64,000 bases of DNA. Origin: Spectribacter acetivorans. Its GTDB lineage: Bacteria; Pseudomonadota; Gammaproteobacteria; Nevskiales; Salinisphaeraceae. Both the position numbers and the translations under genes were made by a program. The stretch lies in contig NZ_JAVRHY010000014.1 in NCBI RefSeq assembly GCF_031846305.1, positions 13,044 through 77,043 on the forward strand. Reading direction: 5' to 3'. This document shows positions 34,119 through 42,428 of this stretch, piece by piece (position 1 is the stretch's first letter; every line of letters begins with the position of its first letter). The notes beneath the pieces are model-generated. The model searched no databases. It was not told the DNA's origin and saw only the letters and a list, made by a program, of their open reading frames with translations.

Positions 34119-34515
34119 GCGGCTGAATCTTGCCGACGAGGACGACAACGAAATCAACATGACGCCGATGCTGGACATCGTGTTCATCATGCTGATCTTC
34201 TTCATCGTCACCACGTCATTCATCAAACCCTCCGGCATCACCGTGGATCAGCCCACGGCGCAGACCGCCGAGAGCCGTGACGCCAACAACATTCTCATCG
34301 GCATCAACCCGGCCGGCGAGGTCTGGATCGACAAGCAGTCGGTGGACGTGCGGGCAGTGCGGGCCAATGTCGAGCGGTTGCGCGCCGAGAATCCGGATTC
34401 CGCGGTGATCATCCAGGCCGATGAGAAGGCGCCGAGCGGGTTGTTGGTGCGGGTCATGGATCAGGTCCGGCTGGCCGGCGTGGACGATATGGCCATCGCT
34501 GCCGATCCCGAGTAG
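34105..34515 (+). CDS. exbD: ExbD-like biopolymer transport protein
   Basis: A 136-residue protein with one membrane helix near residues 23-41. The cytoplasmic start and NMTPMLDIVFIMLIFF block include the Asp of the proton path in LDIVF. The periplasmic part ends with the usual VIIQADEKAPSG and VRLAGV segment. It works with ExbB to energise TonB. ATG 34105 has GGAGG upstream within the exbB end. The tonB gene follows after 8 nt. Confidence 0.92.
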   Translation: MARRRRLNLADEDDNEINMTPMLDIVFIMLIFFIVTTSFIKPSGITVDQPTAQTAESRDANNILIGINPAGEVWIDKQSVDVRAVRANVERLRAENPDSAVIIQADEKAPSGLLVRVMDQVRLAGVDDMAIAADPE

Positions 34516-34523
34516 TCCGGACG

Positions 34524-35231
34524 ATGCGCTTCCCGCTGGCCCTGTTGTCGGCACTCATCGTCAGCCTCGGCCTGTTCTGGGTGATGCAGTGGCTGGTGGC
34601 CCCGCCGCAGGGTGACGAGGAAGCCCGCCCGGACAAGGCCAAGGTTCGCGTGACCCGCATGACCGAGCCGCCCGAGCCGCAGTCGAAGCAGGCGGCCGGT
34701 GGCGGCGGTTCCAGCGCGCCGCCGGAACCGCCGCCGGTGCCGGGGTTATCGCGGCCCAGCGGGATTCCCATTCCGGCGCCGAAGACCGACGCTAACACCG
34801 TGCTGCCGCAGATGGATTTCAAGCCCGAACTCTCCAGCAAGACCGGCATGGGCGAGTCCTTCGGCGGGATGGCCGCCGGCGGCAGCGGCGGTGGTTTCGG
34901 CGGCGGTGAAGGGAGCGGCAGCGGACGCGGATCCGGGCCCGGCAGCGGCGGGCGCGATCTGGTGCCGTTGTCCACCGCCCGGCCCCAGATCCCCGAAAGT
35001 GCCTGTCGTCAGGGCATCGAGGGCTGGGCGATCGCGGAATTCAACGTCACCCCGCGCGGCAAGGTCACCAACATAAAGGTGGTCGACGCCGAACCGCGCG
35101 GCGTGTTCGAACAACCCATGGTCGAAAGCCTGCAGTACTGGCTGTACGAAGCCAGCGACGAGGACAAGGCCTACCGGGTGACCTGGAAATTCGAGTTCAA
35201 GCTCGAAGACTGCAAGATGAACTGGCGATGA
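34524..35231 (+). CDS. tonB: TonB family energy transducer
   Basis: A 235-residue protein with an N-terminal membrane anchor (residues 3-26), a Pro/Gly-rich periplasmic spacer (residues 30-145, with a long Gly/Ser run), and a C-terminal TonB domain from about residue 150 (ACRQGIEGWAIAEFNVTPRG, then ESLQYWLYEASD). The spacer is Gly-rich instead of the Pro-Lys/Pro-Glu type of E. coli TonB. It should couple the ExbBD motor to outer-membrane receptors or lipid-handling partners. The stop overlaps the start of the TPR-DUF1329 gene. Confidence 0.88.
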   Translation: MRFPLALLSALIVSLGLFWVMQWLVAPPQGDEEARPDKAKVRVTRMTEPPEPQSKQAAGGGGSSAPPEPPPVPGLSRPSGIPIPAPKTDANTVLPQMDFKPELSSKTGMGESFGGMAAGGSGGGFGGGEGSGSGRGSGPGSGGRDLVPLSTARPQIPESACRQGIEGWAIAEFNVTPRGKVTNIKVVDAEPRGVFEQPMVESLQYWLYEASDEDKAYRVTWKFEFKLEDCKMNWR

Positions 35232-38032
35232 TGAATCCCGTGCATTCAGTGAAAGGCGGAATCCACGGGAATAAACCGCAGACTGACGCAGATTTCGGCA
35301 GATTCCATGCGAGCGATTTGCGGCTCGTGTTCTGGGCAACCCGTGCGCTTCGGGCGAACGCGAGTCGCGGTCACCATGGCAGGACGGTCCCCTCGGATTT
35401 ACGGTCTCATCACGGAACATCATCGATCTGCGCAAATCTGCGCAAATCTGCGGTTAACGGTCTTCTTCTGGCCGTGATGGCGATGACCGCCGTGCCCGCA
35501 GCGGCCCAGCAGTACCGCTCGCAGGTGCAGGAGGTGCCGGCCGAGGAAGCCGAAACCGCCACTCGCGAGGACCTGGAGCGCCAGCTCGAGCAGGGCGGCG
35601 GCAGTGACTACGGCCGGGCGCTGACGCTGCAGCATCTCGCGGGGCTGGCGGCGCAGGAGGGTGACCTGGCCAAGGCGCGGGGCTATCTCGAGCGAGCCAT
35701 CGCGCTGAACGCCCTGGCCGAGCCGGCGATGAACGAGATGCGTGCCAATCTGGCGCAGTTGCAGGCGGCGGCTGGTGAATACCGCCAGGTGGTGGAAACC
35801 ATGCAGCCAATGATCGAGCGCGGCGTGGCCGCCGGCGCGGTGGACGCGCAGGCCTGGCTGGCGCTGGGCAATGCCCACGCCCAGCTGGGTCAGTGGGACC
35901 AGGCGGTGGCGCCGCTGGAACGTGCCTCGCAGGTGGGCAGCCGTGACGAGGGCCTGTACCGGCTGCAGCTGGCGGTGTTCATGGAAGCCGGCCGTTTCGA
36001 CGCCGCGGCCCGGGCGCTGAATGAACTGGTGAAGCTGGCCCCCGACAACAAGGCCTACTGGCTGCAGCTGGCGGCGGTGAATACCCGGCGCGGGGCCGAT
36101 GCCGAAGCCGTATCGGCGCTGGAAATTGCCCAGCGCCGTGGCATGCTGGATACCGCCTCGGAACGTCTGCAACTGGTGCGGGCCTACCTCCAGAGCGGCG
36201 TGCCCTATGACGCGGCTACCCAGTTGTCGGCGTGGATGGAATCCGGCCAGATACCGACCAACGCCGGCAACTGGCGGCTGCTGGCATCGGCCTGGACCCG
36301 GGCCGAGGAATTCACCCGCGCCATCGACCCACTGCGCCGGGCGGCGGATGCCACCGGCGACCCGCAGTTGTATGCCCAGCTGGGCCAGCTGCAGATGGAT
36401 CTGGCGAACTGGTCGGCCGCGGCCGAGGCCTTCGAGCGCGCCCGGGCCCGGGGCGGCATCGGTGGGGAAACCGGCACGCTGTTGCTGTCGCAGGGGCTGG
36501 CCTACTACCAGCAATCGCAACCGGAGCAGGCGCGCCAGGCATTCGAGTCGGCGCGTGGTTATCAGGCGGTCGCCGACCTGGCCGGGCAGTGGGTCGAATT
36601 CCTCGATGCCCGGCCGCCCGGTCTGGAGCCTATGGCCATGCAGGGGCTGGCCGGCAGCGGTAGCGAATCGCCGGCCGAGCCGGCCGCTGGTGATGATGAC
36701 GGCAGCGACGCGGTGGCGGCGGCCCCAGCGGATACCGGCGTGGTCCCCATGCCGGCGGGGGTGCCGGATACCGGTGACGACCTGACGCCGGTCGGAGCTG
36801 TGCGGGCCGGCAATGCCGACGGCAGCATTCCGCCCTGGCGTGGCGGTCTGACGCCGGACCGTGCGCCTTCCGGCTTCGAGTCCGGTGACCGGGTGGTGGA
36901 TCCGTTCGCCGACGAGGAACCGGCATTCGTCATCACGCGCGACAACCTGGACCAGTACCGGGATCTGCTGTCCGCCGGACATCGCGCCCTGTTCGAGCGC
37001 TATCCGGACTACCGCATGCCGGTTTATCCCACGCATCGCACGGCGGCCTATCCGGAGGCCATCTACCGGGCCACGCTGGCCAACCAGCGCCGGGCCCGGC
37101 TCGAGGACCCGGATTCATTGGTAGGTGCGCGGCTCGGCTTTCCGTTCCGACAGCCCGAAACCGGCGTGGAGGTGCTCTGGAACCACCGGCTGCGGTTTCG
37201 CAGCAATGACATCTGGGTGCGCTCCGACGAGGCCGTGGTGCGTGACGACGGTATCGCCAATATCCAGCGCCGGGTGGAAGAGGTGCTGTTCGGCTACGGC
37301 AACCTGTCGGCGCCCGCCGGCATCGGCGAGAACATCATCGCCTACTACCTGATGTCGCTGGATGACAGCGGCCGGCGCAAGGGCTCGGTGCTGGTGCACG
37401 AGACCATGAACAAGCGTCGCGGGGAGCGCCGCATCTGGGCGTCGGTGCCCGGTGCCATGCGCCTGTTCCGGGTGCCGCCGATCGGCTACGACAATCCCCG
37501 CCCGTCCACCGACGGGCTGATGTATCTGGACCAGATCGACATGTACAACGGCTCATTCGACCGTTATGTCTGGCGGCTGGTCGGCCGGAAGGAAATGATC
37601 GTGCCCTACAACGGTTATCGCCTGCAGGATCCCGACCTGAGTTATCAATCGCTGCTGCAGCCCGGCCATCCCGACCCCGGCGAGATGCGTTACGAGCGCC
37701 ACCGCGTGTGGGTGGTGGAGGCCACCGAGCGGGGTGGCGAGAACCACGAGTTCGGCACCCGCGTCTTCTATATCGACGAGGACTCCTGGTCAATCCTGAT
37801 GGTCGACAACTACGACAAGGCCGGTAATATCTGGCGCTTCCAGGAAGGCCACGCGGTGCAGTACTACGATCTGCAGCTGACCTATACCGGCCCGGTGTTC
37901 ATCTTCGATCTCAAGGATGGCCGCTACTTTGCCACCCGGCTAACCAACGAGGCGCCGGGCGTGTTCTACAACACCGGTCGCTACCAGCCCGGCGACTTCC
38001 GGCCGGCGGCACTGCGCCAGCGCATGCGCTGA
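35228..38032 (+). CDS. TPR protein fused to DUF1329
   Basis: A 934-residue predicted protein. The N-terminal 75 residues are encoded by an inverted-repeat element (35274-35455) and have no protein-like pattern. A signal-like segment follows (NGLLLAVMAMTAVPAAAQQ), then TPR repeats to about residue 440, an acidic Ala/Asp linker, and from about residue 518 a full DUF1329 domain (DLTPVGAVRAGNADGSIPPW, later YWRLVG-like and RYFATRLTNEAPG segments). TPR proteins end TonB2/TtpC clusters, whereas DUF1329 proteins (LolA-like fold) accompany RND exporters, so the fusion links both. ATG 35228/35231 overlaps the tonB stop; the true start may be displaced. Confidence 0.82.
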   Translation: MMNPVHSVKGGIHGNKPQTDADFGRFHASDLRLVFWATRALRANASRGHHGRTVPSDLRSHHGTSSICANLRKSAVNGLLLAVMAMTAVPAAAQQYRSQVQEVPAEEAETATREDLERQLEQGGGSDYGRALTLQHLAGLAAQEGDLAKARGYLERAIALNALAEPAMNEMRANLAQLQAAAGEYRQVVETMQPMIERGVAAGAVDAQAWLALGNAHAQLGQWDQAVAPLERASQVGSRDEGLYRLQLAVFMEAGRFDAAARALNELVKLAPDNKAYWLQLAAVNTRRGADAEAVSALEIAQRRGMLDTASERLQLVRAYLQSGVPYDAATQLSAWMESGQIPTNAGNWRLLASAWTRAEEFTRAIDPLRRAADATGDPQLYAQLGQLQMDLANWSAAAEAFERARARGGIGGETGTLLLSQGLAYYQQSQPEQARQAFESARGYQAVADLAGQWVEFLDARPPGLEPMAMQGLAGSGSESPAEPAAGDDDGSDAVAAAPADTGVVPMPAGVPDTGDDLTPVGAVRAGNADGSIPPWRGGLTPDRAPSGFESGDRVVDPFADEEPAFVITRDNLDQYRDLLSAGHRALFERYPDYRMPVYPTHRTAAYPEAIYRATLANQRRARLEDPDSLVGARLGFPFRQPETGVEVLWNHRLRFRSNDIWVRSDEAVVRDDGIANIQRRVEEVLFGYGNLSAPAGIGENIIAYYLMSLDDSGRRKGSVLVHETMNKRRGERRIWASVPGAMRLFRVPPIGYDNPRPSTDGLMYLDQIDMYNGSFDRYVWRLVGRKEMIVPYNGYRLQDPDLSYQSLLQPGHPDPGEMRYERHRVWVVEATERGGENHEFGTRVFYIDEDSWSILMVDNYDKAGNIWRFQEGHAVQYYDLQLTYTGPVFIFDLKDGRYFATRLTNEAPGVFYNTGRYQPGDFRPAALRQRMR
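35274..35455. repeat. 182-bp element with 30-bp terminal inverted repeats
   Basis: The left end AACCGCAGACTGACGCAGAT(10 more) at 35274-35303 is the inverse of the right end at 35426-35455 (ending AAATCTGCGGTT) with about four mismatches. ATCTGCG(C/T)AAATCTGCGG-type repeats are common in gammaproteobacterial intergenic DNA. Here the element lies between the tonB stop and the signal-peptide codons of the next gene, in frame and without a stop. Confidence 0.7.
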
Positions 38033-38775
38033 TGCGCATCATCGCCCACCGCGGCGCTTCCCATGCCGAACCGGAAAATACCGCGGCGGCGTTCGACGCC
38101 GCGCTGGCGGACGAGGCGGACGGGATCGAACTGGACCTGCAGCTCTCCCGCGATGGTGAAGTGGTGGTCTTCCACGATGCCACCCTCGCGCGCCTGGGTC
38201 TGCGCCGTGCCCGCATTCGCGATCACGACTGGCGTGACCTCGCGGGGCTGGACGTGGGCCGCTGGTTCGCCGGGCAGGCCACATCCCATCGGATGCTGCG
38301 TCTGACCGACGTGCTGGCCGGCTGGGGTGGTCGCACGCACCTCTACCTGGAGATCAAGCATGCCGAGGGGTGGCGGGGGCGCGACCGCCATCGCGAACTG
38401 GCCGAGCGCACCGCGGAGGCGATACGGGCCGCAGGTCTGATCGGGCACGCATCGATCCTGTCCTTCCACGGAGCCGCGCTGGACGCGGTTCATGCCCTGG
38501 TGCCGACGCTGGCCCTGGTGCGTAACGTCCAGCAGCCCGGTTTGCTGGCATCGGCGGCGCGCCAGCGGGCACGGTTGGCGGCCATCTGCGTGGCCATCGA
38601 TCGCTTCGGCGAGCGGCGGCGCGCGCAGCTTGCCGCGCTGGAACGGCCGCTCTACGTCTACACCTGCGATACCCCGGCGCAGTTTCGCCGGGCGCGGGTT
38701 CTCGGCGCCACGGCCGTGATCAGCAACGATCCGGCTGCCGCCCGGCGCTGGTTCGACGCCGAAGCGCCCGCCTGA
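38032..38775 (+). CDS. glycerophosphodiester phosphodiesterase
   Basis: A cytoplasmic enzyme of 247 residues that splits glycerophosphodiesters to glycerol-3-phosphate and an alcohol. GDPD landmarks are present: IIAHRGASHAEPENT at the N-terminus with the catalytic His and Glu, GIELDLQLSRDGEVVVFHD with the metal ligands and second His, and LYLEIK. No signal peptide is seen, so it is UgpQ-like rather than GlpQ-like. Its ATG shares one base with the TPR-DUF1329 stop, so it may be the last gene of the envelope operon, which would fit a lipid-related role. Confidence 0.9.
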   Translation: MRIIAHRGASHAEPENTAAAFDAALADEADGIELDLQLSRDGEVVVFHDATLARLGLRRARIRDHDWRDLAGLDVGRWFAGQATSHRMLRLTDVLAGWGGRTHLYLEIKHAEGWRGRDRHRELAERTAEAIRAAGLIGHASILSFHGAALDAVHALVPTLALVRNVQQPGLLASAARQRARLAAICVAIDRFGERRRAQLAALERPLYVYTCDTPAQFRRARVLGATAVISNDPAAARRWFDAEAPA

Positions 38776-38813
38776 GCGCTTGAATCCCGACTGGCAATGC
38801 CAAGATTACAGGC

Positions 38814-39743
38814 ATGGAATTCAAAAATTACTACGATATTCTCGGGGTGAGCCCGGAGGCCGGCGACGATGATATCCGCCGCGCCTACCGCAAGCTGGCC
38901 CGCAAGTATCACCCGGACGTCAGCGAGGAAGCCGACGCCGAAACCCGGTTCAAGGATGTCAGCGAGGCCTACGAGGTCCTGAAGGACCCCGAGAAACGGG
39001 CTGCGTTCGATCAGGTGCGGCGGCAACCCGGCGGCGGCCGGACCGACGGCGGCTGGCAGCCGCCGCCGGGTTTCGAGCAGGGCTTCGGTTTCGGCGGCGG
39101 CGGCTTCACGGCATCAGACCCGTCCGGCTTTTCCGACTTCTTCGATACCCTGTTCGGCGGTCGCGCCGGGGGCGCCGGCGGGTTTTCCATGCGGGGTGCG
39201 GATCAGCGCGCCGCCATTCGCATCGATCTGGATACGGCCCACCGCGGCGGGGTACGCAAGCTGAGCCTGTCCGAGCCCGACGCCCGCGGTCAGTCGCGCA
39301 CCCGGACTCTCAATGTCCGCATCCCGGCCGGGGTCACCGACGGTCAGCACATCCGGTTGCGCGGACAGGGTGGCGCCGGTGCCGGTGGCGGGCCCAGCGG
39401 CGACATGATTCTGGAAGTCGAAATCGAATCGGATCCGCGTTTCAGTCTGGAGGGCCGGGATGTTCACGTTACCCTGCCGGTCGCCCCCTGGGAGGCGGCG
39501 CTCGGGGCCACCATCCAGGTACCGACGCTGGAAGGCAGGGTCGACCTCAAGGTGCCGGCCGGTGCCCAGTCCGGCAAGCGGCTGCGGCTGAAGGGGCGCG
39601 GCCTGGCCGGTAAACATCCGGGCGACCAGTACGTCACGCTGCGCATCGTGAATCCGCCCGCCGACACCGACGCTGCCCGCGCGGCATTCCGGCGGCTGGC
39701 CGATGAAGTCCCGTTCGATCCGCGCGCGGAACAGGAGGGCTGA
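38814..39743 (+). CDS. cbpA: DnaJ-type co-chaperone CbpA
   Basis: A 309-residue type II J-domain protein. The J domain fills residues 5-70 with the HPD motif in ARKYHPDVSEE; a Gly/Phe-rich linker follows (75-125), then the C-terminal substrate-binding domains (VRIPAGVTDGQHIRLRGQG and VDLKVPAGAQSGKRLRLKGRGL). It has no zinc-finger domain, which separates CbpA from DnaJ. It should stimulate DnaK and, by analogy with E. coli CbpA, may bind curved DNA. The adjacent cbpM-like gene is its usual modulator. Confidence 0.93.
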   Translation: MEFKNYYDILGVSPEAGDDDIRRAYRKLARKYHPDVSEEADAETRFKDVSEAYEVLKDPEKRAAFDQVRRQPGGGRTDGGWQPPPGFEQGFGFGGGGFTASDPSGFSDFFDTLFGGRAGGAGGFSMRGADQRAAIRIDLDTAHRGGVRKLSLSEPDARGQSRTRTLNVRIPAGVTDGQHIRLRGQGGAGAGGGPSGDMILEVEIESDPRFSLEGRDVHVTLPVAPWEAALGATIQVPTLEGRVDLKVPAGAQSGKRLRLKGRGLAGKHPGDQYVTLRIVNPPADTDAARAAFRRLADEVPFDPRAEQEG

Positions 39744-39744
39744 G

Positions 39745-40065
39745 ATGGCATCGATATCGTTGACCGCCGAGCCGATCGAAACGCTGGAATTGCGGGAGCT
39801 GTGCCTGGTGTGCGGGGTCTCCGCGGAACTGGTGATCGACTTGATGGAAGAGGGCATCCTGGAGCCCGTCGCCCGCGGCCGACGCGGGCCGCTGTTCACC
39901 TCAGTGGCGGTGCGCCGGGTGCAGATCGTGCGCCGTCTGCAGCGCGATCTGGGCGTGAACCGGGCCGGCGCGGGCCTGGCCATGGAGCTGATCGACGAAC
40001 TGCAGCGCCTGCGGCGCCGGGTGGCGTTGCTCGAGGCCCGGGACCGGTCTGGTCCCGCCGGGTGA
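39745..40065 (+). CDS. cbpM: CbpM-like chaperone modulator
   Basis: A 106-residue protein with a MerR-like N-terminal helix-turn-helix (LRELCLVCGVSAELVIDLMEEG, shown in part by its position) and a C-terminal helical part (RRLQRDLGVNRAGAGLAMEL). CbpM binds the CbpA J-domain and blocks its action on DnaK. ATG 39745 follows the cbpA stop by one base, the expected pairing. Confidence 0.85.
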   Translation: MASISLTAEPIETLELRELCLVCGVSAELVIDLMEEGILEPVARGRRGPLFTSVAVRRVQIVRRLQRDLGVNRAGAGLAMELIDELQRLRRRVALLEARDRSGPAG

Positions 40066-40101
40066 TAAAGTCGCGTTATTCCTGATCGACTGGAGCGGCG
40101 C

Positions 40102-41472
40102 ATGGCCCGCGATCGCAAGCGGCCCCTGAAGCTCAAGACCGGCGCATTCGACCGCAACCTGGCACTGGCCCGCATGGGCATGATCGCCGGGACCCAGATG
40201 GCCGGGCATACGGTGCGTAACTTCTTTCGCGACAAGGAGGGTCGCGAGGCCTCCGACCGCGAGTTCTACCGCGAGCAGGCGGAGTTTCTGGCCGACGAAC
40301 TGGGCCGGCTCAAGGGCAGCGTGATGAAGGTGGGCCAGATGCTGTCGGTCTACGGTCAGTACTTCATGCCCCCGGAAGCCATCGACGTGCTGCAGTCGCT
40401 GCAGGACGACAGCCCGCCGGTCGCCTGGTCGGACCTGGAGCCGGTGCTGGTCCAGCGCCTGGGCGAGAAGCGTCTGGCCGAGCTCGACATCGATTCGGAG
40501 CCGCTGGCGGCCGCATCCCTGGGCCAGGTACACCGCGCCACGCGGCGTTCCGATGGTCGCGAGCTGTGCATCAAGATCCAGTATCCGGGGCTGGCCGAGG
40601 CCATCGGCAGCGACATCGCCACGCTTACCCGCATCGTGCGGCTGGCGCGTCTGGTGCCGCGGGGGGTGGAGCTGTCGGCCGTGATGCACGAGGTGCAGGA
40701 GATGATCTACCGCGAGGTGGATTACATGCACGAGGCCCGCATGACCCGGGAATACGCCCAGCGACTGGCCGATGACGACCGCTACGTGGTGCCGGAAGTC
40801 TTCGACGAATACTCCACCGACACCGTGCTGGTGACCTCGTTCGAGGTTGGCGAGCACGTGCGGTCGCCAGCCGTCCAGGAACTGGCGCAGGCACGGCGCG
40901 ACCGGCTCGGCCGCAATGCATTGGCACTGTTCTTCGGGGAGTTCTTCGAGTGGGGCCGGGTGCAGACCGACCCGCATTTCGGCAACTACCGAATTCGCCT
41001 AGATGACAGCGGCAATGACCAGATCGTGCTGCTGGATTTTGGCGCGGTTCGGGAGTTCGAGCCCACTTTCCTGCAGAGCTATTTCGATATCGTACGTGGT
41101 GCCTTCGATGGTCAGCCGGAACGGCTGGTGCGCGGCGCGGTGGGTATTGGGCTGTTGCGGCCGGATTCCCCCCAGCAGGTTTACGACGCCTTCGTCGAGG
41201 TCGGCATGCTGATGATCGAGCCGTTCTCGGAAGATGCGCCGACGCGACTACTGACCGAGGCGGGCGCCTACCGCTGGGGCGATTCCGATCTGCCGAGGCG
41301 GACCTCAACGGCCATCTCCCGGGCGGCGATTTCCCGCTGGTTCCGCATCCCGCCACGCGAGATCGTGTTCCTGCACCGCCGGCTGGGCGGTGTGTTCGTG
41401 CTGCTGGCCGTGTTGCGCAGTCATATCGAGGGCCGGCCGTTGCTGGAGGACTATCTGTCGCGGCTGGAATAG
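40102..41472 (+). CDS. ABC1/UbiB family atypical kinase
   Basis: A 456-residue protein of the ABC1 (ADCK/UbiB) kinase-like family. The diagnostic KxGQ motif is in GSVMKVGQMLS, the Ala-rich nucleotide loop in LAAASLGQVHRA, the catalytic segment in VQTDPHFGNY, and the metal motif in LLDFGAV. UbiB proteins support ubiquinone synthesis or lipid handling through ATPase activity. There is no C-terminal pair of membrane helices as in UbiB itself, so this is likely a soluble ABC1 paralogue and not the ubi-operon UbiB. Confidence 0.88.
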   Translation: MARDRKRPLKLKTGAFDRNLALARMGMIAGTQMAGHTVRNFFRDKEGREASDREFYREQAEFLADELGRLKGSVMKVGQMLSVYGQYFMPPEAIDVLQSLQDDSPPVAWSDLEPVLVQRLGEKRLAELDIDSEPLAAASLGQVHRATRRSDGRELCIKIQYPGLAEAIGSDIATLTRIVRLARLVPRGVELSAVMHEVQEMIYREVDYMHEARMTREYAQRLADDDRYVVPEVFDEYSTDTVLVTSFEVGEHVRSPAVQELAQARRDRLGRNALALFFGEFFEWGRVQTDPHFGNYRIRLDDSGNDQIVLLDFGAVREFEPTFLQSYFDIVRGAFDGQPERLVRGAVGIGLLRPDSPQQVYDAFVEVGMLMIEPFSEDAPTRLLTEAGAYRWGDSDLPRRTSTAISRAAISRWFRIPPREIVFLHRRLGGVFVLLAVLRSHIEGRPLLEDYLSRLE

Positions 41473-41597
41473 CCTGCCGCCGGCACCGGTAATCTGCTAG
41501 GCTTCGCGCCGCCTGGCCGGTATGAATCGCGATTCGATGAGCGCCGGGTTGCGCTAGATCGTTGAAACCTGGGGCTTTATCCGGAGCGGGAGAAATC

Positions 41598-42089
41598 ATG
41601 CAGACGTCAGAAACCCAATATCTGGATCACAGCGCCGAGCAGGTGCTTGGCCTGTTCACCACCCGCGACTACTTCGTGCAGAAGTACGAACGCCTGGGCG
41701 CCACCGATATCCGGGTTCTCGACTGTCAGGACGATGGTGACCACTTCACCATCACCGTGTTCCAGAAGGTGCCCCAGAACACGCCGCTGCCCGGTTTTCT
41801 CAAGAAACTGGTGGGGCCGCGCATCGGTATTACCCAGACCGACCGCTGGCAGCGTTCCACCCGCCAGGGTCAGCTCGACGTGGTGTTGCAGGCCGCACCG
41901 GTCAAGGTGGGCGTGGCGCTGGCACTGGCCGAAGCGGACAACGGCAGCCGGCTGGATCTGACCTATGACATCCACGCTCCGGTGCCGCTGATCGGCGGGC
42001 GCATCGAGAAGTTTCTTGCCGGTGACGTGATCGCGCGTACCAATACCGATCTGGACGAGACGCGGAAAATGCTTGCGGAGGGGTTGTGA
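41598..42089 (+). CDS. DUF2505 family protein
   Basis: A 163-residue protein of SRPBCC-like pattern: an N-terminal strand and helix (HSAEQVLGLFTTRDYFVQKY), alternating beta-strands, and a long C-terminal helix (FLAGDVIARTNTDLDETRKML). This order matches DUF2505, an uncharacterised family likely to bind a hydrophobic ligand. No signal peptide is present. GGAG at 41587 upstream supports ATG 41598. It overlaps the DUF2970 gene by 4 nt. Confidence 0.75.
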   Translation: MQTSETQYLDHSAEQVLGLFTTRDYFVQKYERLGATDIRVLDCQDDGDHFTITVFQKVPQNTPLPGFLKKLVGPRIGITQTDRWQRSTRQGQLDVVLQAAPVKVGVALALAEADNGSRLDLTYDIHAPVPLIGGRIEKFLAGDVIARTNTDLDETRKMLAEGL

Positions 42090-42319
42090 GCGACGACAGA
42101 CATCGGGACGACTCGCGGGAGGACCGCCCGCCCAGCCTCGGCCAGACCGTGGTGAGTGTGCTGGCCGCCTTCTTCGGGGTGCAGAGCAGCGCCAACCGGG
42201 AGCGGGATTTCACCCGCGGCCGGCCGATCCACTTCATCCTGATCGGCCTGGTGGCTACGGTGGCCTTCATTCTGGCGCTGGTACTGATCGTGCGCCTGAT
42301 TCTGGCCACGGCTGCCTGA
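42086..42319 (+). CDS. DUF2970 small membrane protein
   Basis: A 77-residue protein with a charged N-terminus, the conserved SVLAAFFGVQSSANRERDF segment, and one C-terminal membrane helix (IHFILIGLVATVAFILALVL). This is the DUF2970 pattern. Its function is not known to me. The GTG start overlaps the stop of the preceding gene. Confidence 0.78.
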   Translation: MSDDRHRDDSREDRPPSLGQTVVSVLAAFFGVQSSANRERDFTRGRPIHFILIGLVATVAFILALVLIVRLILATAA

Positions 42320-42351
42320 CGCCAGCGTCGACTGACGATACCGCCGCATAC

Positions 42352-42385
42352 GAAAAAGGCCGGCCACCACGTGGTGACCGGCCTC
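42352..42385 (-). terminator. rho-independent terminator of the aldehyde dehydrogenase gene
   Basis: On the minus strand AGGCCGGTCACCAC pairs with GTGGTGGCCGGCCT (one G-U-type mismatch) and is followed by TTTTT. It lies 45 nt after the aldehyde dehydrogenase stop. Confidence 0.8.
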
Positions 42386-42428
42386 ACCGCCCGGCGGGTC
42401 GCGCCGGGCGAAAGCGACGGTATCAGCC

